Source of the DNA: Stropharia rugosoannulata
Lineage: Eukaryota; Basidiomycota; Agaricomycetes; Agaricales; Strophariaceae
Length of the DNA: 64,000 nt
Assembly (NCBI GenBank): GCA_028532985.1
Contig: JANCIK010000013.1
Span: 1,674,001 to 1,738,000, forward strand
Direction: 5' to 3'
Program-made: the position numbers and the translations under genes
The notes under the pieces: model-generated
Databases searched by the model: none
Told to the model about the DNA's origin: nothing
Seen by the model: the letters and a program-made list of their open reading frames with translations, nothing else
Shown here: positions 25,164 to 34,779 of the stretch, piece by piece
Layout: each line of letters begins with the position of its first letter
Position numbering within the stretch: position 1 is the first letter of the stretch

Positions 25164-25293
25164 ATACTGGGAAGGAGTTTATGATGAGTATTCCGAGAAT
25201 GAATTGTTGTATGAATCGTACTACACAAAAGATTTCTGGAATTGGAATGAATAATGTTTCGAAAAACACGAACAAGATGCAGTTGTGTAGCTA

Positions 25294-25719
25294 CTAAACC
25301 CATTCGTCCACCGCGTATTGTGTGGATGCCAGTGGTTCGTCTCCCACGCGGGCTACTTGTAGGTCTCTACCGCATACGCCTGGCAGGCGCTCCAAGGGAA
25401 TACCCAGCTCGAGCAAGTACGTTTTCTTCATGCGCCCCAGCTTTTCCTTCACGAGGGCTAGCTCAATGACGGCTAAATTACGCTCTTCTTCCTGTATTGC
25501 TGCCTTGACGGCCATGACCAACTCTTCGCCGTCAAGGCTGGAGGTTGTTAGTTTTGGTGAAATCAGCTGGTGCTCCTGTTCCTTTGTTCCTTGATTGTTT
25601 GAATCGATTTAATGGCTCGACGCGAGATATATACACACCATGTTCTCTGTAATAGAATCAGAATGGCTTTCATCTTCGTCAGCCGCTACGGGCTCTGGTT
25701 TGGCGCGGGCTGTCTGCAT
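25294..25719 (-). CDS. Small hypothetical helical protein
   Basis: On the minus strand an ATG at 25719 opens an acidic stretch (MQTARAKPEPVAADEDES). A GTGTGT...ACAG intron then leads in frame into EHQLISPKLTTSSLDGEEL and a charged helix (AAIQEEERNLAVIELALVKEKLGRMKK) ending LELGIPLERLPGV. The regular charge pattern and the clean splice join suggest a real gene of about 120 residues. I do not recognise a family. The 3' end is uncertain: the frame stays open to 25294, but a GTATGC donor right after LERLPG might start another intron. Confidence 0.45.
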
Positions 25720-26983
25720 TTTATTGCGACCGCTATTTTTAATGTTCCCCGTCCTCTGTTAAGCCAGGCCCAGTCCGCTTCAGAGTTAGTTGATATCTAT
25801 GAGACATATAGGGTCGCTCACCGTCGTACCAACTCTCCTCGTACTGGATGTGCATAGCGGATGCACATTTTCTACTACCTCCGGGACTGTGAACTCTTTG
25901 TCCAATAGTCTGTCAACATGAACAGTGCGTCCGATTGCTTTCCAGATTGAGCGAACTTACTGCATTGCTGGAGGTAACGGGGAGATATGGGCATGCAATG
26001 CTCGGGCGATGAATCACGACAATGGTATTATATCCTCAGTGCAGCGCTGGCTACATCGCAACAAGCTCGACGGAAATCTTGCTTCTGACTCCGGCCACGG
26101 CGACGGATGTAGACTTCGCCAATCCGGGAGTCTGTATTATATAACCAAAACAAGGAATAAATGGCGCAGTTGAATGAAACCGTGATCCGCCGCAATCAGT
26201 AGTATGGATTCCAAACAGGATCCGCACAGAGAGACATGCCAGCAAGTTTGAGAGAAGGTCAAGTGCTCTTCCTCTACCGTCGACAACATCTCTCTACCGT
26301 GCTCCGAACTCTGTTTTCTGGTTTATACCTTCACTAGTTTATCAATTTACATGTTGCTCATGCTGCAACACACGGCAATCTTTACAGTTGCAAATCCGAG
26401 TTAAGCTGTCGTGATTTCGAGACGGCCGTCGCCTGTCCCAAAAATATAACACATTAAAGGGCTTTCTATTATACGATAGTAGTTGATAAATAGTTCCAGG
26501 AATATTACGAGCATGAGTCATGGTGAAAAAAGCTTCAAAGCTTGAAGCTGGGCTCCAACTAGTACCCGCCGGCTACTACCAATTGAATACCATATGCACA
26601 CCTTCGGTTGAGAACCACCTCGTGTATCTTCTTAATTAACACAGCTGTTTACTCGTTGGGTAATAATTATCTTTACCTTGTATGTTACTTGAAACAAGCA
26701 CTTGAGGCACAGAAGTTTTCTGGAACCAGGAAAGAATGTGCCACTATGTACACTAGTTGAAGACGCTGTATGATAGGATATTTATAGCCAAGTTTCCTCT
26801 TCTAGCCGCCCACAGCTTATGTACTTGTGCACGGGGCACCCCTTATACTTGGGTATAGAATGATTGACTTGCCTATCGATTAATGTATCGCCCCAGGCAT
26901 AATGCATCAAGATTCTCTCGACGCTCTCATTGAAGCATTTTCTGAATTCTCCAAGCCTCCAGTGTATTTCAGTGCTACAGTTC
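25720..26983. other. Intergenic, no gene seen
   Basis: About 1.26 kb of AT-rich sequence. Short open frames here have no domain, repeat or splice pattern that supports coding. The right end abuts the duplicated transporter fragment. Confidence 0.5.
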
Positions 26984-27723
26984 TGGGCTTTAGCTGGTAC
27001 CTCATCGTCAGTTCAACTCATCCATCCATCATCTTTAGCTATCATCTCTATATCACAGGCTCAGTGCTCATTCTGACTGGTATATTCACCCTCTCGGTGT
27101 CCCATGCTCAGCAATATTATCGAGTACGTAGCTACTATACCGCAGCATTTGGCACATCGAGAACACGGTTCACGCTGATCGCGTCTAAAAATATGTCATG
27201 CTCAGTCTGGGGCTTGCGTATGGGATAGGCTCCGGAGTCTTATATGTGCCAGGCATTTCGAAGGCTAGTATCCCAGCATTTCACCACCAAGAGGGCGCTA
27301 GCAATGGGCATAGTCACCTCGGGAAGCTAGCTTGGCTCCATTGTGTATCCCATCTTGTTCAACAATTTCTTCCACCAATCAGGAGGATTTGCAGATGGGG
27401 TACGCGCCAGCGGATATATATAATGACTGGATGCCTAATTGTCGGACTTCTTCTAATGCGCACGAGGCCGACTTCGGTGCAGGTTAGACGCAGATCAGTT
27501 TTGGAGTCAGCGAAGAAGTGCATAAAGGACGATGTATACGTTCTCGGGGTTGCAGCGTAAGTCCATTTATTGCCTTCGCTGGGTTAGATGAAGCTAAACA
27601 CTTTTCTGAATCGGAGCAGAACGTCTTTCTACATACAGGGACTCGTCTTCCCCATATTCTACATTTAACTCCTGTCAGACGAGAAAGGGATTAATCCGAC
27701 CTTCAGCTTTTATTCGGTGAGTT
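26984..27723 (+). pseudogene. Truncated copy of the MFS transporter at 59783-61952
   Basis: This segment matches 60423-61155 almost base for base, starting inside an intron of the source gene and ending just after its FSFYS exon. It is broken in several ways that can be read directly: the acceptor AG before the VMLSLGL exon has become AT (about 27192); a 4-base gain near 27266 shifts frame after GIS; 2 extra bases near 27420 shift it again; and a CAA codon in the FYIQLLSD exon is now the stop TAA (about 27667). Neither the N-terminal nor the C-terminal half of the transporter is present. It is directly fused at 27723/27724 to the CR-effector unit. Confidence 0.85.
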
Positions 27724-30265
27724 TCCAACGAAAATATGTGGCGGTATGGCTCAAACGCCGTGAGTACTGTCGTTGTGGGCGGGTGATCCAGCTTCGGAGG
27801 AAGGCTTTCGAGCTGCGAGGTGAATGAGTGAATGAGTTGCATTGTCGTGACGGATTATGAAACTGCTCCGGCGATAATATTGAGCTGCGAGACCGGGTTA
27901 GCTCTGACTCTAGGGATAAAATCGACTATAAAGTGTTGATAAAGTGGCATAAAGATGGCTGGTAGCGGAGTTTGAATTTATAGAATGCGGAGTTCAAATC
28001 ATCGCTAATTGTATATTGACTCCTTAATTTCCGTTGCCCCAAATCCAAGCCACCATGGACCTTCGCTGCTATTTCCCTGCCGAACGCCCAATCTCCATGA
28101 AAATTAGTATCAAAGCTAACGATGATGTTTCCACACTGATTAAAGAGATCCACAAGGAGTTGATGCTCTTCGAGTATAATGTAGCTCTGAAGGAACTCGA
28201 ACTGTATAAGGTACGCTTGATCAATTGCTCTGGGACTAAACACATCAGTTGACTCTGGGCAGAGTGATATTCCGATTGAGCCTTTAGACAATCGACAAGA
28301 ACGAGTTTTAAATTGGCTTCACAGCCAAACCAAGTCCCTGAACACTGCTATTGAACTGTCTGATATATTTCCCGACAAGCCAGAAAGGAAGCGTTTTCAT
28401 ATCATTATCGCTACCCCCGAAGGTTTGGCACTCCCAGAAACTGGTTTATATTTCTTCTGATCATGACTTAGTGAAGGAGATGTGCGACGTTATTCACGAT
28501 CCTGAAGGTGCAAGACTTAAAAGGGTTAAAGCAGGTGCGAGCCACTTGCCATCTGTGCCAACACTCATTTCTCATTCCTCTCTGCAGACCTCCACCAGCA
28601 GCACAAGAAAATGTTGAAATATCCTGCACCTTCTAGTATCGTCAACGACCCTACCGAAGTGAAAAAATTTCTCGGCTCCGACGATCAACTCGTGTGCATT
28701 GATAGAATCCCAGCGGCCACATTCAGCCCGCCATTAGCTCGTTTACAAAAACGCCTGGATAATCTTGGAGACGTCGATGTGACGCTTCATGAGGTTAATC
28801 GCGCCTACATGTTGCATGGTGCCTCAGTCGCGTTTTATGACATCGACAATGGCCGTCAAGATGCCATCAAATATCTCGTAGATGCCTTGTTTCAAAAGAA
28901 TGGCCGTTGGCGGCAAAAAATCGACTGGGCGGGGTCCATCACCCCCGACGCACATTGGTTTGTTGATTACACTGATTTCCCCATTGCAATTTTAGAGTCG
29001 AAGAACACGATAGGTTTGCGGGGCGATCCGTTCCTTCAAACTGTAGTTGACTATACCAAGATCGTGTCAGCCGAGAAGGTGCGATATTTCCTTCTAACCA
29101 TACACATTAATTAACAGTGGATTATCAGTTTGTATCATATCTGGGCTCTTGCAATTTTCCTGTTGTGCTTCTTGGTATCTCAGGGGCTCGGATTGATGTT
29201 GGTGTTGCCGTTTGTGTTGGCTCGGTCTATGCGTCTCGGCTCGTCACCTTGGACATTTCATCTGGATTTCATTTGGCCGACAATATTATCCGCCTAGCTC
29301 GCACTTTCAAGTGCATCTCATTGTGTCTAGACGAGTTGGGGGTGTACTATAGCGAGTTTGGTGCCAAACCTAAGAAAGCAACTATATCTGCTCTCTTTCC
29401 GAATCCTACTCCGATTGCTAGTATTTTTGGGGACTCGTCTCTTTCTCTCAAGTACCGTGGCACACTCTCTCCCAGAGGCGAGCCGGATTTCAAAACGGTA
29501 CCAGACCTGCAGTTGGGAACTGCTGCCCTTTACGTGGCTGACACTACCATTCAAGATGCTGCATCAACAGTCATTGTTAAGTTCACGAGTCAATACAATG
29601 CCGATGCTCACAGATTTCTGTCTGATGCTGGTCTTGCCCCGAAGCTATATTCATGTCAACTCATCGTTGGTGGTCTGTACATGGTTGTCATGGAGTATGT
29701 CCAAGACGCCAAGTCGGTATGGCTGATGCTAAATGATCTTCCTCGCGAAACTCCTCCTGCAAATGTGCTAGACCAAGTTGAAAGGGCGATTCATATACTG
29801 CATGACAATGGTTTGGTGTATGGCGACCTACATGACACCAACATAATATGTTTAGCTGGAATGCGGGCAATGCTTGTTGATTTTGATTGGGCGGGGAAGG
29901 ATGGAGAAGCGAGATATCCAGCTTCACTGAATACCAACAAGAAATGGCACAAGGATGTTTGTGGCCATGCAGAAATGCGGAAGGAACATGATTTGCACCA
30001 GCTTAAAGAATTGAAGAAGCAGTTGTATCCATCTACATAGATATTATGTTATTTTGATTGTTCATTTTCTGCTACATGATTCCTTGTTAATGTGAGGAGA
30101 GCTTCTATTTTTGAAGTTGAGAAGAGAAACTGTTTATTGTTACAATAATATCCGTCTCTGTAAGTTAGACAAGCTTCACTGCTCTACCCTCCCTAATACT
30201 CTGCCGAATAACTTTAAGTCTTCCTTGGTTACGCATAGCATCTTCAATAGTTGCGTAATTGCACC
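27724..30265 (+). repeat. CR-effector dispersed unit, copy 2 (left-truncated)
   Basis: This matches 2124-4885. It starts about 135 bp inside the left end seen in copies 1 and 3 and lacks the 220-base stretch found in the leader of copy 1. The effector coding region aligns to copy 1 without any indel from start to stop. Similarity to copy 1 drops to roughly 85% in the last 100 bases, where the convergent Gal80-like coding end begins. Confidence 0.8.
28055..30040 (+). CDS. Crinkler-type (CR) effector with REase-like and kinase-like domains, copy 2
   Basis: Intact 593-residue paralogue of the gene at 2673-4658, with the same five exons (28055-28210, 28263-28422, 28472-28534, 28588-29078, 29129-30040). 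I count about 26 residue differences. The putative nuclease residues (Glu263, Lys265) and kinase residues (Lys441, Asp523, Asn528, Asp541) are all kept. Differences cluster in two places: residues 82-96, between the header and the nuclease-like part (LSLYK to IELSD, and DDDN to ERKR), and residues 493-512 in the kinase-like part. Splice sites are conserved. The gene is flanked upstream by a broken transporter and downstream by a broken Gal80-like gene, yet is itself open throughout, which suggests recent arrival or selection to keep it. Confidence 0.8.
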
Positions 30266-30590
30266 CGATGAGAGTAGTTCCTCGACCTTAAAATCTCATC
30301 AGTCATCTTTCAGGATTCACAATATCGTCATAACTATAATACCTTCTGTGTGGTTGCCGAATGCCGGCCTTTAAATTTTGAATGTTGGCCAATCAGGGAC
30401 TTAACGCCCTTTCTGCACGCCGCTGCCGCTATTTCCCTTGTCTCTTCTATATTTCTTTCAGCGGGCCACTCGAGAAAAAAGTCTTTTCTAGCCTCAATCA
30501 CTGCCAGTATAGTCACTTTGTGTAGTGGCGCTTTTACTGATACAGCAACAAAGTCGACTTCCTTGTCAGAGATAATATACGCGTGCTCGG
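30165..30590 (-). pseudogene. Gal80-like pseudogene with internal deletion
   Basis: Paralogue of 4782-6078 in the same tail-to-tail position beside the CR gene. Remaining parts on the minus strand are an N-terminal piece (about 30590-30350, with DFFLEWPAERNIEETRE), the start of the second exon (VEELLSSG) and the C-terminal end (YATIEDAMRN ... ALKLV-like end, stop at 30165). The rest of exon 2, all of exon 3 and most of exon 4, about 690 bp in the intact gene, are gone, and LLSSG is fused directly to the exon 4 remnant. The first part of exon 1 with the start codon is also missing. The N-terminal part is clearly more diverged from its relative (roughly 75-80%) than the CR copies are from each other. 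Confidence 0.8.
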
Positions 30591-31818
30591 ACCATCATGT
30601 AGAGTGCAAAGGGCCCACCGCAAGCTGCTTTCGTTGCCTTCTACATCGATGTTCCGCACGACGTTGCGCTGTGTCCTCCGGATACTCATGGGACAATCTA
30701 AAGCCTGGATAACCACCATTTAGAAGGAATTCTGGGTCTTGATGATGGTCCCTCAAGCGCGCCTTGATAGCCTGATCCCTTGATCATTATCGACGGCAGT
30801 GGCCTGGACTTTGTAATATACAGGTTGTAGGTCAGAGTGACGCGATACCCGCTTGATTCCACGTGGACGAGCCTCGGTGGATTGGCTAAACGCCTCAAGG
30901 TTGGCGAGGCGAACACATTGAACATCTGCAAGAGCATCGCCCTTGAAGCTTGAAGCTCGAAGCTTGACGTGTTTCTGAAGGTTCATTACACAGACGATCG
31001 CAATAGACAAGCAACAACTTGCTTCTAGAATCTGGCACTTCCTCCCCTTGATTACATCACATCAGCTGGCATGGTGCGGACTTCATCAATTCTCAGAGGA
31101 CTACAAGAGCTGGCAAAAGACCCGATCTTATGGAAATTTTGATGAAAAAACTATCAATTCGTCAAGACAGAATATCTGATGCAAGGCCTCATTTCTCGGC
31201 ACAAACGCATACTGCCGGCACACTTTATTCGTCCTCAAGGTGTGCATTGCTCACTCCCAGCGCATTTTTGAGAGGACTTACGCGTTCACACCGGAAATTA
31301 CATCAGAGGAATCATCCGTCACTCGTGCGCGAAAGATGAACATTTGATGTATGAACACAACTATAACTTGTACCAGTATTAATATGGAGCATTAATATTT
31401 AATTCTCACTGTCACTCCTCTCCAGTGTATGTATACCCGTTATTATGATTCATGCGACTACGTCCCAGAAAACTTATGCTTCACTCTGATTCGAAGAGCA
31501 GTTGATGTGCATATACTTGACTTTATCCACTCTATTTGAGACACATTTCTCTTGAGCTTGAGTAGTAACGATCTATAGCTATCTATATTCATTGATATGA
31601 TCATCTTCCGCTCGATGTGCCCCATACTCATCATTTCTGCGTTGAATAGATCAGTGTACACCATGTGCCAAAGTTATGTTTAAAATGGTGCGGATCTTCT
31701 AATTCCTCAACTTTAGATCCTTCAGAGGTACAAAAGGACGCCTTTGCATGTTCTTCCAAGGCAATCCAACCCCCATTCCGGAATCAGATCGCTGTGCTTC
31801 AAAGCAATAGACCTCACA
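30591..31818. other. Intergenic, no gene seen
   Basis: About 1.2 kb. A minus-strand frame at 30753-31010 is open for 85 codons but shows no recognisable domain. It may be the eroded remainder of duplicated sequence. The promoter of the DUF4419 gene must lie in the right part. Confidence 0.4.
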
Positions 31819-33170
31819 ATGCCCGTACATTTCCAAGTTGCTAGCCACCAGGCAAACAGCATCAGTCAAAAAACCACAGCAAGCGATGCTGCCCAAATCC
31901 TTTCAGGCACATGGGGCCGTAAGCGTGGGAATGGCGTCAAGGAGCTTCTACAAAGTTCTTTGCAAAGCCAGGAGAAGCTGTCTAATACCTACGCTCAATC
32001 TAATGGGTTCGTGGACACTGTTATATCTGCTTATAGCAAGCACTACAACTTGGTTATCCGGTGAGTTACAAGCTACTTCATACCAAAGCCTAGACTCATT
32101 GTTCGCAAATATGACGGTAGACCTGACGATGTATGGATGGCAATACTTTCCCAGTTCAATATATAGTGAGATTTTTACAAAATGAATATTGAAGGACCTG
32201 GAATGACACATTTCTCTGAAGCGTCAATGCTCATGCCGAAGAGCTCCGGAGCCACTTTGTCCAACACGAGGGAAAGAAAAGACTCACGGTTCACGCCGTA
32301 GGAACGCGCTACACAGTTGACTTCGGAAGTCTTGCAAAGCAATTTACTGGATTGATTGATGAACATGTTTGTATTTTATACTATATTGTTGCTATATTGG
32401 ACTTATCAGTTGCCAGCTCATTGATAAAGAGCTCGAATCATGGATTCTTCCAAACTTCAGTACAACAACGCACAACGACACAGTTATATGCGCGGTGTAC
32501 ATGATGGCAACACTTAAAGCGTATGTCTGTTACAAATATCAGAAACTCTTAACATACCATTGATTATTATCGCTGCTATTTTGACAGCTACTTCTCCTAT
32601 TCCATAATGCTTGCGTGTGGTATTCCATCTGTTACTTTGGAAGGAAACAAAGAAGATTGGGAGGCTATTCTATCTAGAATTGACAAATTGGCAGAGTTTG
32701 GAGCAGAACCGGAAGCATGGGCTCGCCTCCTGCGCCCTATTCTGACCAGATTTGTGCAAGCCTTTGATGGAAATCCAGACATTATCTTTTGGGAGAAGGT
32801 CTGCCACTACCAGCGTCATGGATCTGGTACCGATACCCTCTGCGGATGGATCACGGCATTCTGCGTCTGGGACAAAGTGGGAAAATGGCAAGGACCAAGA
32901 CTTACCGCTCCACAGCCTACTGTTAACCGGGATGAAGATGTCACACGTCTAGTCTTGGACGGCGTGCGCTATGGGGGTATCTCATCAAATAGTGTCCCTC
33001 AGGGATTCTGCGAAGTGGACGTAAAGCTGGACGACAATGGAGAGATCTTCGACTGTATGATGGTGTCTGGCCATGTCGCCATGTCTGTGGATGGGGACGC
33101 TCGCGATACTATAAGGCCTTCACCTGCCTGGTTCATGTTCATAAAGGAAGAGGGCCTACTTGAGAAATAG
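31819..33170 (+). CDS. DUF4419 domain protein
   Basis: Five exons (31819-32060, 32121-32165, 32222-32366, 32417-32520, 32588-33170) join to 372 codons plus a stop. The order of motifs fits the fungal DUF4419 family: a long N-terminal helical part with NGFVDTVISAYSKHYNLVIRPDDVW, then VQHEGKKRLTVH, an FTGLIDEH...ELESWILPNFSTTT segment, and the hallmark GIPSVTLEGNKEDWEAI followed by GSGTDTLCGWITAFCVW. The start fits family members that begin MPV-x-F. The family is large in basidiomycetes, often in many paralogues, and its biochemical role is unknown. No signal peptide or membrane segment is visible. All introns keep frame. Confidence 0.88.
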
Positions 33171-33499
33171 AAGCAGAGGAGGCCGAAATGTGGAAGAATT
33201 TTAAGGCCAAGTGGAGTACCAGTTGAAAGAGTGATAATCGATAATGGGCCAATGGTGGGTAGCCGCAGCGTTTGACTGACTCCTTCAACGCCGTGACTTA
33301 CTATGTATAACTTGATTGCGTATGGGAGTTGAAACGGCTAAGCTTTCAAATAAGCTTGTTGCATTCTTTTGAATGAAATATAGGATTTGGTGAAGTGATA
33401 CTTAGTGATGCAGCGCTGTGGAAGTTACCATCCATAATAGTCGGATTACAGACATTTTATCCAAGCAACGAAATGGAAAATAGCATACTTGAATTGCCC
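33171..33499. other. Convergent intergenic region
   Basis: About 330 bp between the stop codons of the DUF4419 gene and the convergent EMC2 gene. It should hold both 3' ends. Nothing else is seen. Confidence 0.6.
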
Positions 33500-34642
33500 T
33501 TATCTCAGCGACATCCACTTGGACACTAAACTCCGCGTGTGGATCCCTTGCTCTCCGCTGTATGCAGTCAAGACCCTCTCTGTCGCAAGTTCGTCGATTA
33601 GTTTGATGTTCTTGGGAACAGCCGTCTGCGATTGTGAGGTATGTGTAGCGGAAGAATTCACAAGCTGTCGTGAGCACTAAAAGGGATAATTTCAGCATGA
33701 TACGCTTCAGGAAGAAAAAGCCATACCAATTTCGTTCCCCACCATGCGCGGACAGAAATTCCCATAGGAATAGCGTCTTCGTCTTCATTCTCATTCATGT
33801 CGATGACAACGAGGAACATCTTGAGCGCCAGCGGGATATCTCCTGCGCTATATGCTGTTTCTGCGAACTGGAGGAATGTGAACGGGTTCTGGGGGGTGAG
33901 AAGAAGGGCATGGGAGAGCGCTTGGAGGGCATGGGTATATCTAACAAGTCGATAGTCAGTACGCACAGGGGAGTGGCTAGTGCTAGACATACTGGTTACA
34001 CGACGCGTGGATATCAGCCAGCTCCAACCAGCCTTCGACATCAGTATAGAACGTATCGAGGTACTCATTTAGGTCGTCTACGGCCTTGTCTACTTTGCCT
34101 AAACGCCTTAGAACTGAGATGCGGCGCTTCCAGATTGCCTATGCAGAAATAAGGGCAGTCCTTTGCATCATAGCGGAGGACATACCGCATTAGATGGCTT
34201 AACACGTAGCAGGTCGTCGTAGAAGTCGAGCGCCATGCTCGGCGACTGGGACGCCTCCAACCGGACACCGCGCAGGACGTCGACGCGGGGCGAGTCCGGG
34301 AACTTGTCCGTAAGCTGCTTCAGACATTGCTAGGAGACCTTCCGTTAATGTCAAACCGTGAATTCGGCAGTCGGTACGGGGAGCTTACGTCTGCGATATC
34401 GAGTCTGCCGACGTCTACCGCGGCGAGCCCGAGCTGCTCCAGAAATGCCCAAGCTGAGACGTGCAAGGTCAGTGACGTGGTCGGTGGTTCGCGACGACGT
34501 CGTTGCTCTCACCTTCATCGCCGAGGCTAGTGGTTTTCCCGGCCTCGAGGACAAGTAGGCCTTTCTGGAATGTTTCTTGGGACCGCCTGGTGTTATTGGC
34601 GCGAAAGGATGCGAGCTGCTCGAGTGCAGATTGTAAAGACAT
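33500..34642 (-). CDS. EMC2: ER membrane protein complex subunit 2 (TPR protein)
   Basis: Six minus-strand exons (34642-34513, 34453-34389, 34329-34186, 34138-33993, 33940-33727, 33664-33500) join to 287 residues, close to the usual length of about 290-300. EMC2 is the cytosolic TPR subunit of the EMC insertase, which inserts tail-anchored and multipass membrane proteins into the ER. Recognisable family stretches are KQLTDKFPDSPRVDVLRGVRLEA, the TPR helix pair AIWKRRISVLRRLGKVDKAV, LNEYLDTFYTDVEGWLELADI and QYTHALQALSHALLLTPQNPFTF. It is divergent from the folate gene with only 137 bp between start codons, so the two probably share a promoter region. Confidence 0.9.
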
Positions 34643-34779
34643 GGAGAAACTTATCAACAAGTGTCGGGGCCGGGGACGGTCAATTATGTGGGAATCTGAT
34701 CGGTATTGGCCGTCTTCGACAGCGACCACGGTTAACTTGCCCATCGCCTGCCTTCGTTAGCATCTCTGAAGTGGGCAGA
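34643..34779. promoter_or_regulatory. Shared divergent promoter region, EMC2 / folate enzyme
   Basis: Only 137 bp separate the two start codons, so both promoters and 5' leaders must fit here or overlap the neighbouring transcript. I see no clear TATA box. This is inferred from spacing alone. Confidence 0.55.
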
